A stretch of DNA of 33,679 nt from Actinomycetota bacterium (GCA_005884945.1 VAYM01000110.1:1-33679); one strand, 5' to 3'; positions 24,601 through 31,462 are shown, numbered from the stretch's first letter. Notes: generated by a model not told the origin, from the sequence alone. Numbers and translations are program-made.

Positions 24601-24731
24601 AGCACGGACGCGAGCAACGCGGCGCCTGCGGCGATCCCGAGTGCCACGAGGACGACGCGCTCGCCGCGCCGCGACAGCCTGATCCAGGCGAGGCGCAGCG
24701 GGTAGGCGATGCGGCGGAGCCGGGGCGTCAC
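21630..24731 (-). CDS. FtsX-family ABC transporter permease
   Basis: A 1033-residue membrane protein. It has an N-terminal membrane anchor (about 25-48), a first extracytoplasmic domain (about 50-285), a bundle of helices with the FtsX-like fold (about 290-470), another helix near 500 (AAVAVGFLVVSLGLALFAEAY), a second large extracytoplasmic domain (about 530-880) and three closing helices (about 890-1025). Two FtsX halves are thus joined in one chain, which matches the double ATPase encoded by the overlapping gene behind it. Permeases of this class act in lipoprotein or lipid handling, efflux or mechanotransmission. The start is GTG 24731; no good ribosome binding site is visible, so it remains uncertain by a few codons. 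Confidence 0.88.
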   Translation of the reverse strand: MTPRLRRIAYPLRLAWIRLSRRGERVVLVALGIAAGAALLASVLAGSLIAQDKSLSRATSQVPQADRVVRLVWGGIGTGAGNDPVALDKFARTSITPLAGRPVRAMLFRQSESNGHLFDLGAIDGLARFVHLDSGRLPRTCSPERCEVVQLGGSGPIPKIGGLNLVRVGRATLASALPLGDLITRETYASILSEALRYHTAPTPPLLLAEGVDGLTHADVFGSTYRSYAWTAPLGPHDVHPWTVNRFAGQIERTRSQVEAESLAFDLTAPVDELRAANSIGDVAGRRLLLIGGEAAALLLAFSVLAATGLRRDAEAEWRRLTWYGARRWQLALVSTAEVVVVSLLGAAVGWAVGTGIGALVAGRADVPVGAILDHSTLAARGVLFAVVIAAAASLVVLLSLRLGSARLGGWTVTPVDAAAAGALVAVVIALARGAADASALASERGTGGVLLVLPALIVFVAAVLFARVLAPALGLLERWGRRGAAPVRLAALSLARHPGRAAVAVGFLVVSLGLALFAEAYRATLVRGQNDQASFAAPVDDVVSEDLLKLVPVFRAASLHDFGDAVPATHAFSVLRQSADVPHLEGAQGGVTVLALPARDLTSLRWRSDDSSASPKDLQRLLQPAGPVTVQGVRIPAEARVLTLPLRAHGDELAVRAVILHEGRAYGVPLGTTTDSRRLAALIPAGARGGLLLSFTFDLTGTGLHGIANGGGNVVTYAVGTMRIGAPRADGRRLPFDFAAWTGTGGITPVGGGGFRYFVTNSAAARFRARQPTDGRPVPVVVTPTLANAAGPGGILPIAVGNGTITARVVAEARRVPTIDGNAVLADLPTISAALDADAPGAGAPAEAWLVAPRGKAAALDAALARPPFDVLTVTSRRHLLSQLRSEPLARGTMLTLIGAALAALGLALVGLLLGVVADVRDERGELFDLEAQGAEPSTLRAQLRLRSGFVAGFGLVGGIVTGAILAILIVALVTLTAGAISPQPPLLLGVDWPVLLLGFVAYAALAAVVVGVATRRAFRSDVAGRFAEAGT

Positions 24732-24754
24732 GCCCCAATCATCGCCGTCGCAGG

Positions 24755-25891
24755 CTAGGCCGGGCGGTTGGCCAGCTTGACGCGGATGGTGTGGCTCTTG
24801 CCGCCGCGGACGTACGTGATCGAGGCCGTGTCGCCCGGCTTGTGCGCGTTGACCGCGGCGATCAGCGCGTTGACGGTGGCGATCTTCTTGCCGTCGACCG
24901 CGGTGATGACGTCGCCGCCGGTGGGGTAGTCCTGGCCGTTGACCGTCCGGGCTCCGGTCGCCGCGCGGAATCCTGCCTTCGCCGCGGGCGTCCCGGTCCT
25001 GATCGTCGCGACCTCGGCGCCCGCCGCGAGGTTGAGGTCACCGGCGACCGATGCCGGGATGGTCACCGCCGACACGCCGAGGAACGCGTGCTCGACCTTT
25101 CCGCTGCCGACCAGCTGCGTGACGACCGACTTGACGGTGTTCGACGGGATCGCGAACCCGACGCCCTCGTTCCCGCCGGAGTCGCTCTGGATCTGCGCGT
25201 TGACGCCGATCACCTTGCCCTGCATGTCGAGGAGCGGGCCGCCGGAGTTCCCGTGGTTGATCGCGGCGTCGGTCTGGATCGCGTTCGCGATCGTGAAGTT
25301 GTTCGGCGCCTCGATCTGCCGGTGCAGCGCGCTGACGATCCCGCTGGTCACGGTTTCCTCGAGACCGAACGGCGATCCGATCGCGACCGCTCCGTCGCCG
25401 ACCGCGACGTTGTCGGAGTTGCCGAGGCCGAGCGGGACGAGCAGCGAGCTCGGCGCGTTGACGTGAACCACGGCGAGATCGGTCGACGCATCGGTGCCGA
25501 CGACCGTCGCCTTGTAAGTCGCGCCGTTCCAGAACTGCACCGAGACCGACGTCGCACCGTCGACGACGTGCTCGTTCGTGACGATGTCTCCCTGCGTGTC
25601 GTAGACGAACCCAGAGCCTTGCGCGCGCTGGGTGTTCGAGCCGCCGAACGGCGTCGCGCCTTGGTTGGAGGTCACCGTCAGCTCGACGACGCCCTTGTAC
25701 GCTCGTCGGTAGATCTCGTTGACGCTGAGCGAGCTCGTGGCGGACGCGGGGGTCGAGTTGTCGACAGTGACCTGGCGGACGACAGTCTTCGTGCTCGAGT
25801 TGAACGCGCTGTATGCCGCCACACCGCCACCCGCGCCGATTGCGACGGCGGCGGCGAGGGCGGCGATGACGGTTGTGCGAGGGAGGTGCAT
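24755..25891 (-). CDS. HtrA/DegP-like serine protease with PDZ domain (PepD-like)
   Basis: A 378-residue membrane-anchored or secreted protease. Residues 10-28 form an N-terminal hydrophobic helix. The trypsin-like domain (about 55-260) has the triad H108 (NEHVV), D138 (TDLAVV) and S216 (GNSGGP). A PDZ domain follows (about 275-375, with GGDVITAVDGKKI). Such proteases degrade or refold damaged proteins outside the membrane. The start ATG 25891 lies 7 nt after a possible -10 hexamer TGAGAT, itself 10 bp from a TCTTAG-type array, so the mRNA may be leaderless. It is divergent from a MprAB-like two-component system; in mycobacteria the MprAB system is likewise next to and controls the HtrA-type protease PepD. 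Confidence 0.93.
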   Translation of the reverse strand: MHLPRTTVIAALAAAVAIGAGGGVAAYSAFNSSTKTVVRQVTVDNSTPASATSSLSVNEIYRRAYKGVVELTVTSNQGATPFGGSNTQRAQGSGFVYDTQGDIVTNEHVVDGATSVSVQFWNGATYKATVVGTDASTDLAVVHVNAPSSLLVPLGLGNSDNVAVGDGAVAIGSPFGLEETVTSGIVSALHRQIEAPNNFTIANAIQTDAAINHGNSGGPLLDMQGKVIGVNAQIQSDSGGNEGVGFAIPSNTVKSVVTQLVGSGKVEHAFLGVSAVTIPASVAGDLNLAAGAEVATIRTGTPAAKAGFRAATGARTVNGQDYPTGGDVITAVDGKKIATVNALIAAVNAHKPGDTASITYVRGGKSHTIRVKLANRPA

Positions 25892-25898
25892 TGCCGGT

Positions 25899-25953
25899 AT
25901 CTCACCAGCCGTCCCTAAGACGCGCCTGAGAGGCGGGTAAGAACTGCGTGAAA
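25899..25953 (-). promoter_or_regulatory. htrA promoter: 11-bp spaced TCTTAG-type array with -10 box
   Basis: Read on the minus strand the hexamers are TTTCAC (25948-25953, weak), TCTTAC (25937-25942), TCTCAG (25926-25931) and TCTTAG (25915-25920), each 11 bp from the next. After a 10-bp gap comes TGAGAT (25899-25904), then 7 nt and the ATG of htrA. The geometry fits an OmpR/PhoB-family activator bound as a tandem head-to-tail array next to a weak -10 box. Confidence 0.7.
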
Positions 25954-25958
25954 ACGGC

Positions 25959-26013
25959 TCTTAAGAACGATTTACGCCGTTCTTAGCAGGCTCTTAGCCG
26001 GCGGTGGCAGCGT
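25959..26013 (+). promoter_or_regulatory. two-component system promoter: 11-bp spaced TCTTAG-type array
   Basis: Four hexamers at 11-bp spacing: TCTTAA (25959), ATTTAC (25970), TCTTAG (25981) and TCTTAG (25992). A 10-bp gap and CAGCGT (26008-26013), a poor -10 match, follow. The array is back to back with that of htrA, 5 bp apart, so both divergent genes could be switched on by the same regulator. It suggests autoregulation of the response regulator. Confidence 0.72.
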
Positions 26014-26020
26014 GAGACGC

Positions 26021-26110
26021 GTGACATCTGCCTCCCGCCTGCTCCTCCGGTATGCCGCCGCCGTCGCCGACCCCCTGGCGCCGGCGGCGGCAGCGGCGGG
26101 TCACGCGTAG
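26021..26110 (+). CDS. possible 29-residue leader ORF upstream of the response regulator
   Basis: GTG 26021 stands 7 nt after the predicted -10 hexamer CAGCGT and opens a 29-codon frame ending with TAG at 26108-26110, 26 bp before the response-regulator start. Its third codon positions are strongly G/C (about 24 of 29). The product would begin [14 protein letters not shown] and be rich in alanine. No homologue is known to me. It may be a leaderless leader peptide, or just a chance frame in GC-rich DNA. Confidence 0.3.
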   Translation: MTSASRLLLRYAAAVADPLAPAAAAAGHA

Positions 26111-26136
26111 CCGACCTCCGGCGACACAATGGCAGC

Positions 26137-26811
26137 ATGAGGATCCTGGTCGTAGACGACGAGCGTGCGGTGCGGGACTCCCTTCGCCGTGCGCTCGAGC
26201 TCGAGGGCTACGAGATCGAGCTCGCGGGCGACGGGCGCGAGGCGCTCTATCGGCTCGACACCGACTCACAGCCGGACGCGGTCATCCTCGACGTGCTGAT
26301 GCCGGGACTCGACGGGCTCGAGGTCTGCCGCCGGATCCGCGCCGGTGGGAGCTCCGTTCCGGTGCTCATGCTGACTGCGCGCGACGCCGTCGAGAACCGT
26401 GTCGAAGGGCTCGACGCGGGCGCCGACGACTACGTGACGAAGCCCTTCGCGCTCGAGGAGCTCCTCGCGCGCGTGCGCGCGCTCATCCGGCGGACCACCG
26501 ACGGAGCGGACGAGAAGCTTCGCTTCGCCGACCTCGAGCTCGACCCGGGCACGCGGGAGGTGACGAGGGGAGGAGAGCCGATCGAGCTGACCCGAACGGA
26601 GTTCTCACTCCTCGAGCTCTTCCTGCGCAACCCGCGCCAGGTGTTGACGCGGTCGATCATCTTCGAACGGGTCTGGGGCTACGACTTCGGTTTCGCGTCA
26701 AACTCTCTCGACGTGTACATCGGCTATCTCCGGCGCAAGACCGAGGTGGGCGGCAGGCCCCGCCTCATCCACACCGTCCGCGGTGTGGGCTACGCCCTGC
26801 GAACAGCATGA
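26137..26811 (+). CDS. OmpR/PhoB-family response regulator, MprA-like
   Basis: A 224-residue response regulator. The receiver domain (1-115) has the acidic pair in VVDDER, the phospho-acceptor D52 in [10 protein letters not shown]80 and K102 in DDYVTKPF. The winged-helix domain (about 125-222) shows [22 protein letters not shown], the recognition helix region [15 protein letters not shown] and the closing VRGVGYALR. Overall it resembles mycobacterial MprA. It overlaps the kinase gene by 4 bp and is divergent from the htrA protease gene. I infer that it binds the 11-bp spaced TCTTAG arrays in the surrounding promoters, because members of this family bind tandem direct repeats with that period. 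Confidence 0.94.
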   Translation: MRILVVDDERAVRDSLRRALELEGYEIELAGDGREALYRLDTDSQPDAVILDVLMPGLDGLEVCRRIRAGGSSVPVLMLTARDAVENRVEGLDAGADDYVTKPFALEELLARVRALIRRTTDGADEKLRFADLELDPGTREVTRGGEPIELTRTEFSLLELFLRNPRQVLTRSIIFERVWGYDFGFASNSLDVYIGYLRRKTEVGGRPRLIHTVRGVGYALRTA

Positions 26812-28196
26812 GCTTCCGGGCGCGGCTGACACTTGTCGCCGCCGCCGCCGTCGCGCTCGCGGTCATCCTCGCCTCGGCGATCGTCTACGTCGTCGTCCGC
26901 CATCAGATGCGCAGCCAGGTCGACGATGCCGTGCGCGCGCAGGCGTTCCAGCTCGCGACGGGGCCACCGCTTCATCTCGAGCCGGGCGCAAACGGAAAGT
27001 ACTACCTCGACATCCATCGCGGGGTCGTCGGCGGCGGCGGATTCGTGCAGCTCGTCGGCCCGCGCGGAGCGACGTTCGTCACATTCGAGGAACTCGGCTC
27101 GCCTCCGATTCCGGTGTCGAAGGAAGCACTCGCCGTTGCCCAGGGCAAGAAGACGGACCAGTTCATGAGCGACGCGAGTGTCTCCGGTCGCGACTTCCGC
27201 GTCATGACCGTTCCCGTTCAGAACACGAACGGACAGTCGTCGGCGCTCCAGGTCGCGCAGGACCTCACCGGCGTCAACCACACGCTGAGCAAGATCCGGA
27301 AGATCCTCGTCGTGATCGGCCTCGGCGGCATCGCGCTCGCAGCCGCGCTCGGTCTCATCGTTTCGCGCGCCGCGCTCGCACCTGTGCGCCGCATGACGGG
27401 AGCGACGGAGAAGGTGGCCGAGACCGGCGACCTCTCGGAGCGGATCGAGACGCACGGAGCGGACGAGCTGAGCCGCCTCGGCGCGAGCTTCAACGCGATG
27501 CTCGCGGCGCTGGAGGACTCGACGCGTAAGCAGCGCCAGCTCGTCGCGGACGCGTCACACGAGCTGCGGACGCCGCTCACGAGCCTGCGCACGAACATCG
27601 AAGTGCTCGCCGGCGAGCGTACGCTGCCGCCGGGTGAGCGCGAGCGGCTCCTGCACGACGTCATCGAGCAGCTCGGCGAGATGACGACGCTGATTGCCGG
27701 CCTGATCGAGCTGGCGCGCGCGGAGGAACAACCGGACGAGCCGGAGGACGTCCGGCTCGACCTCGTCGCCGCCGATGCGGTCGAGCGTGCACGTCGGAAC
27801 CAGCCGGGCGTGGAGTTCGAGACGGACCTCCACGAGTCGCTCGTCCACGGCGTGCCGTCCACGATCGAGCGCGCGGTTGCGAACCTCCTCGACAACGCCG
27901 CGAAATGGAGCCCGCCCGGCGGCCCGGTCGAGGTCGGGGTCCGCGGCGGCACGGTGACCGTGCGGGATCACGGCCCGGGGATCGCGCAGGAGGATCTGCC
28001 GTACGTCTTCGACCGGTTCTACCGCGCACGCTCCGCACGCGGGCTGCCGGGATCCGGGCTGGGGCTGGCGATCGTGCGCCAGGTCGCGGAGGCACACGGC
28101 GGGGAGGTCGTGGCCGAGCGCGCACACGGTGGCGGCACGCAGATGACGCTCCGGCTCAACGGCCGCCCGCCACACGCCGCGGACGACGGTTCTTAG
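26808..28196 (+). CDS. membrane sensor histidine kinase, MprB-like
   Basis: A 462-residue kinase. Membrane helix 1 is at about 9-31 and helix 2 at about 165-187, with an extracytoplasmic sensor of about 130 residues between them. HAMP follows at about 188-240, HisKA at about 242-305 with the phospho-acceptor H251 in [10 protein letters not shown], and the ATPase domain at about 350-455 with N-box [11 protein letters not shown]1 DHGPGI and G2 GSGLGLAI. It should sense an envelope signal and phosphorylate the response regulator encoded by the overlapping gene before it. Its TAG stop codon lies inside the first TCTTAG repeat of the promoter array for the next gene. Confidence 0.95.
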   Translation: MSFRARLTLVAAAAVALAVILASAIVYVVVRHQMRSQVDDAVRAQAFQLATGPPLHLEPGANGKYYLDIHRGVVGGGGFVQLVGPRGATFVTFEELGSPPIPVSKEALAVAQGKKTDQFMSDASVSGRDFRVMTVPVQNTNGQSSALQVAQDLTGVNHTLSKIRKILVVIGLGGIALAAALGLIVSRAALAPVRRMTGATEKVAETGDLSERIETHGADELSRLGASFNAMLAALEDSTRKQRQLVADASHELRTPLTSLRTNIEVLAGERTLPPGERERLLHDVIEQLGEMTTLIAGLIELARAEEQPDEPEDVRLDLVAADAVERARRNQPGVEFETDLHESLVHGVPSTIERAVANLLDNAAKWSPPGGPVEVGVRGGTVTVRDHGPGIAQEDLPYVFDRFYRARSARGLPGSGLGLAIVRQVAEAHGGEVVAERAHGGGTQMTLRLNGRPPHAADDGS

Positions 28197-28234
28197 CTTC
28201 GTCTTAGGCTGGTCTTAGGGACCAGTGCTCTCAT
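28191..28234 (+). promoter_or_regulatory. three perfect TCTTAG repeats at 11-bp spacing before the secreted repeat protein
   Basis: TCTTAG occurs identically at 28191, 28202 and 28213. After a 10-bp gap comes TCTCAT (28229-28234), a candidate -10 hexamer. A start about 7 nt later would leave a 22-nt leader holding the AAGGAG ribosome binding site. This is the cleanest copy of the array in the window and defines its unit as TCTTAG plus five variable bases. Confidence 0.78.
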
Positions 28235-28241
28235 CAGAGCA
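28226..28241. repeat. inverted repeat TGCTCT-N4-AGAGCA over the predicted -10 box
   Basis: A perfect palindrome with 6-bp arms and 4-bp spacer lies between the TCTTAG array and the start of the secreted repeat protein gene and covers the candidate -10 hexamer. It may be a second operator or a short hairpin. Confidence 0.4.
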
Positions 28242-28263
28242 GACCCGGGAAAGGAGCTCGACC

Positions 28264-28941
28264 ATGCTGGGAAGCCGTGGGCGGAAGCTGATCGTCGCGA
28301 TCGTCGCGACGCTCGCAGTTGCAGGCGGAGGCATCGCGATCGGCGCGACGCAGCTCGGATCTCCGAGCCAGGAAAGCCAGGCGGTCGTGAACGATGCCGC
28401 GAAACAACTGGGCGTGACTCCGACAGCGCTGAGCAATGCGCTCGAGAACGCGTTGCTGAATCGCGTCGACGCAGCCGTCGCATCCGGCCGTATCACGAAG
28501 GACCAGGGTGACGCGTTGAAGGCGCGCATCCGGTCCGGCTCCGTTCCGTTCTTCGGTTTCGGCGCGTTCGGTGACCATCACTACGGCGATGATCTGCAGG
28601 CCGCCGCGACCTATCTCGGCATCACGACGGACGCCCTCCGTTCGGAGCTCGCTTCGGGCAAGACGCTCGCCGCGGTTGCGAAGGAGAACGGCAAGTCGGT
28701 CGACGGTCTCGTCGAGGTCCTCTACAACGCGGAGAAGAAGGAGCTCGACCAGGCGGTTGCGAACGGTCGGCTCACGAAAGACCAGGAGCAGACGATCCTG
28801 ACGCACGTGCGCGACCGCATCACGGCGAAGGTCAACGGGACGCTGCCACGGTTCAACGGTCACTTCGACCGGTTCCGCGCGCCGGGGCCGTTCTGGGGCG
28901 GCTTCGAACGTCTGCGCCCGTTCCACGGCTCGACCACGTAA
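28264..28941 (+). CDS. secreted protein with two related helical repeats, function unknown
   Basis: A 225-residue protein with an N-terminal hydrophobic signal/anchor (about 8-28). Two similar segments follow: LGVTPTALSNALENALLNRVDAAVASGRITKDQGDAL (about 48-85) and LGITTDALRSELASGK together with AEKKELDQAVANGRLTKDQEQTI (about 113-180). Both combine an LG[VI]Tx.AL helix with an A-V-A-x-G-R-[IL]-T-K-D-Q helix, so the protein appears to contain an internal duplication. The C-terminus is rich in F, R, P and G (FDRFRAPGPFWGGFERLRPF). I do not recognise a function. AAGGAG 8 nt before ATG 28264 fixes the start. Its promoter has three perfect TCTTAG repeats, so it is probably part of the response-regulator regulon. 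Confidence 0.82.
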   Translation: MLGSRGRKLIVAIVATLAVAGGGIAIGATQLGSPSQESQAVVNDAAKQLGVTPTALSNALENALLNRVDAAVASGRITKDQGDALKARIRSGSVPFFGFGAFGDHHYGDDLQAAATYLGITTDALRSELASGKTLAAVAKENGKSVDGLVEVLYNAEKKELDQAVANGRLTKDQEQTILTHVRDRITAKVNGTLPRFNGHFDRFRAPGPFWGGFERLRPFHGSTT

Positions 28942-28943
28942 CG

Positions 28944-28998
28944 TTTAACGAAGTGCTAACCGGCGTCTTAGAGGGGTCTTAGGCGTGCGCGCGAGTCT
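28944..28998 (+). promoter_or_regulatory. metalloprotease promoter: 11-bp spaced TCTTAG-type array
   Basis: Four hexamers at 11-bp spacing: TTTAAC (28944), GCTAAC (28955), TCTTAG (28966) and TCTTAG (28977). A 10-bp gap is followed by GAGTCT (28993-28998), and then 7 nt to ATG 29006. The same geometry as at htrA supports ATG 29006 as a leaderless start. Confidence 0.7.
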
Positions 28999-29005
28999 GG
29001 AGCGA

Positions 29006-30112
29006 ATGATCAGGCCCCAGCCATTCAGCACCCGCCTGCGGCTGATGTGCGGGGGCCTGCCGGTCCTCGTGGCCGCCGCCGCCCTTGCTGCCAGCCCCTC
29101 GGCGGCGGCCACGAGGGAAAGCCTGAAGACGCCGCTGCTCGCGGACATCGGCACCGCGGCGACGCCGATCACAGATTCGATCCTGTCGAGGCGCGCGACG
29201 CGCAGCCTCACCGCCGCCGCATCCTGGGGCGGCACGTTCACGACGTCCGCGGGTGACCAGGTCTCCATCCACGTCTCGGACAGCTATCCGGTCGACAACA
29301 CACGTGCGCAGCGCTGGGCCGACTTTCTCGGCAGCCTCGTGCACGGCTCGGAGATCTCGACCGTCCAGGTCTATCTCGCGCCGCTCGACGAAGTGCAGCA
29401 GTACTGCGGGCAGGACGCTCTTGCGTGCTACAACCCGACCAACAAGCTGCTCGTCGCGCCCGGCGACGATCCCAGCTCCGAGCTCTCGGCGGAAGCGGTC
29501 GTGACGCACGAGTACGGACACCACGTCGCGAACTCGCGCAACGACGCACCGTGGCTGGCGATCGACTACGGGACGAAGCGTTGGGCGTCGTACGTACAGG
29601 TCTGCTCGAAGGCGCAGGCCGGCCAGCTCTTCCCGGGCGCCGAGTCCGACTCGCGGTATCAGCTGAATCCCGGTGAAGGCTTCGCGGAGAGCTATCGCGT
29701 CCTGAACCAGCATCGGCTCGGCGTCCCCGAGTCGCCCTGGCAGGTCGTGTCGCAGTCGCTCTATCCCGATGCGACCGCGCTGTCGCTCATCCAGCAGGAC
29801 GTGCTCACTCCATGGACCGGCCCGGCGCAGTCCACGCTGTCTGCGGCGCTCACGAAGCGCGCGAAGTCGCGGACGCTCAGCGTCGCCACGCCGCTCGACG
29901 GGACGTTCCGCGTCACGATCCGCGCGGCGAAGGGCGAGCGCGTCGGCGTCAACCTCGTGACGAGCACCGGCGCCCGCGTCGCGCACGCGGTCGTGACCGG
30001 GACGGCGGCGCGGACGCTGACGACGACCGTCTGCGGATCGCGCACGTACGGCGTCCAACTGAACCTCGCGAAGGGCGCGGGGCGGACGCGCGCGGTCGTT
30101 TCCAAGGCCTAG
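29006..30112 (+). CDS. secreted zinc metalloprotease (HEXXH)
   Basis: A 368-residue exported protein with a signal peptide (about 1-36, cleavage near PSAAA). The zinc site is HEYGHH (H168, E169, H172) in VVTHEYGHHVANS, and E228 in NPGEGFAESYR is a likely third ligand, the pattern of gluzincin-type peptidases. Cysteines C134/C141 and one near residue 200 may form disulfides. The last 90 residues look like a beta-rich C-terminal domain (GTFRVTIRAAKGERVGVNL). The peptidase family is not one I can name. GTG 28985 is an alternative start but overlaps the regulatory array. The gene belongs to the predicted TCTTAG regulon together with the HtrA protease. Confidence 0.85.
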   Translation: MIRPQPFSTRLRLMCGGLPVLVAAAALAASPSAAATRESLKTPLLADIGTAATPITDSILSRRATRSLTAAASWGGTFTTSAGDQVSIHVSDSYPVDNTRAQRWADFLGSLVHGSEISTVQVYLAPLDEVQQYCGQDALACYNPTNKLLVAPGDDPSSELSAEAVVTHEYGHHVANSRNDAPWLAIDYGTKRWASYVQVCSKAQAGQLFPGAESDSRYQLNPGEGFAESYRVLNQHRLGVPESPWQVVSQSLYPDATALSLIQQDVLTPWTGPAQSTLSAALTKRAKSRTLSVATPLDGTFRVTIRAAKGERVGVNLVTSTGARVAHAVVTGTAARTLTTTVCGSRTYGVQLNLAKGAGRTRAVVSKA

Positions 30113-30149
30113 TTCAGAGACCGACGCGAACGCCGCCGCGGAGTGCGCA

Positions 30150-30172
30150 GGCTCGAGCCCGCCGCCCGAGCC
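30150..30172 (+). terminator. possible hairpin after the metalloprotease gene
   Basis: GGCTCG (30150-30155) pairs with CGAGCC (30167-30172) around an 11-nt GC-rich loop, 38 bp after the metalloprotease stop codon. There is no U-tract, so its role as a terminator is tentative. Confidence 0.3.
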
Positions 30173-30197
30173 CGAGAGGGGGCGCGCAAGGGGCGCT

Positions 30198-30230
30198 ATT
30201 TACGAACCCTTTACAGGGCTTCTCTTCGAT
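30198..30230 (+). promoter_or_regulatory. weak two-repeat array and -10 box before the Ig-like protein gene
   Basis: ATTTAC (30198-30203) and CTTTAC (30209-30214) are 11 bp apart and resemble the less conserved members of the neighbouring arrays; ATTTAC is identical to one hexamer of the response-regulator array. After a 10-bp gap comes TTCGAT (30225-30230), a possible -10 hexamer. This may be a fifth, weaker site of the same regulator. Confidence 0.42.
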
Positions 30231-30307
30231 TCCGCCGAGGTGAGGAGTAACGTCCGCCGAATTCAGCGGGGGTCTCTCGCACGCGCTGCCTTAGAGAAGG
30301 AGTCTTG

Positions 30308-31462
30308 ATGCGCTTCACCCGAATCGTGCTGCTCTGCGCGCTCGTCGCCTTGGTCGCCGTTCCCGCCGCATTGGCCATCCGGTTCACGGACGACAGCTAC
30401 AACATTCCGACCGGAGTCGTCGGGCAGCCCTATAGCAAGCAGTTCAACGGGGCCGGCGGTTGCGGGCCGGCACTTCCGTACCAGTACAGCATCATCAGCG
30501 GCAGCTTGCCGCCGGGCCTTTCGCTGTCGAAGAGCGGCCTGATCGGCGGCACGCCGACGCAGGCCGGTAGCTGGTCGTTCTACGTCGACCTCAGCGACCA
30601 GAACCCGCCGTCTGCGACGTGGTGCCGTCCCGCGGAATCGCAGCGGCAGTTCACGATCACGGTGATCAACGGCGCGGCGGTTACACCGCTGACGATCGTC
30701 CAGCCTGCGCTAACGCCGAAAGCGATCGTCGTCGGGACGGCGTACAGCGTGCAGTTCTCCGCGCAGGGCGGCGGGACGCAGACGTGGTCCGTCCAGTCGG
30801 GCTCGCTGCCGACCGGTCTCACGCTGAGCTCGTCCGGGCTTCTCTCGGGCACGCCGACCGCGGCCGGGGACTTCACGTTCACGATCAAGGTGACGGACGG
30901 AATGCGCTCGGCGGCGCAGGCGTACACGCTCAGCGTCGTCAATGCACTGAAGGCGACGGTACCCGCGGTTCCCGCCGCGGAGGTGGCGCGGTCGTTCCGG
31001 CTTCAGCTCGCGGCGACGGGCGGACGGCCCGCGTACAAGTGGTCGGGTGCCGCGCTGCCGGCGGGTCTGACGCTCGATCCGGCGACCGGTGTCGTGAGCG
31101 GTGTTCCGGCAGTCGCGGGAACGTTCCCGGTCAAAGTCACCGTGACCGACACGCTCGGGCTCGCGACGACGATCGACCTTCCGCTCACCGTCGCTGCGAA
31201 GCTCACGCTGGTGAAGAAGACGGTCGCGGCTGCGAAGGTCGGTCGGCTCTTGCGCGTTCGGCTCTTCGCGAACGGCGGTGTGCTCCCACAGACGTGGAAG
31301 ATCGTTCGTGGCTCGCTCCCCGCAGGCGTCAAGCTCGCCGCGCGCAGCGGCCAGCTCGTGGGCAAGGCGCGGAAGGCCGGAACGTCGCGGGTCGTCGTGC
31401 AGGTGACGGACGCCCTCGGCGCAATCGCGCGCACGACGGTCGTTGTCCGCGTCCGCGGCTGA
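30308..31462 (+). CDS. secreted protein with four putative Ig-like (He_PIG) domains
   Basis: A 384-residue exported protein with a signal peptide (about 1-23, cleavage near ALA). Four tandem Ig-like domains of 85-95 residues follow. Each has the He_PIG pattern: a V-G-x-x-Y-S-x-Q-F-type strand, a [GS]-x-L-P-x-G-[LV]-x-L turn, then S-G-x-L-x-G-x-P-x-x-A-G and a VTD strand. Domain 1 (about 25-120) also has two cysteines likely to form a disulfide. Domain 4 is more basic and diverged. There is no anchor or sorting signal, so it is probably released or held by partners. Such domains commonly serve in adhesion or carbohydrate binding. AAGGAG stands 4 nt before ATG 30308. Confidence 0.85.
   Translation: MRFTRIVLLCALVALVAVPAALAIRFTDDSYNIPTGVVGQPYSKQFNGAGGCGPALPYQYSIISGSLPPGLSLSKSGLIGGTPTQAGSWSFYVDLSDQNPPSATWCRPAESQRQFTITVINGAAVTPLTIVQPALTPKAIVVGTAYSVQFSAQGGGTQTWSVQSGSLPTGLTLSSSGLLSGTPTAAGDFTFTIKVTDGMRSAAQAYTLSVVNALKATVPAVPAAEVARSFRLQLAATGGRPAYKWSGAALPAGLTLDPATGVVSGVPAVAGTFPVKVTVTDTLGLATTIDLPLTVAAKLTLVKKTVAAAKVGRLLRVRLFANGGVLPQTWKIVRGSLPAGVKLAARSGQLVGKARKAGTSRVVVQVTDALGAIARTTVVVRVRG

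Noticed and set aside
22872-24758. Plus-strand open frame of 628 codons opposite the FtsX permease
   Set aside because: Arg/Glu-rich composition typical of the antisense frame of a hydrophobic GC-rich gene. The minus strand has the FtsX helices and overlaps the ATPase gene by 4 bp.
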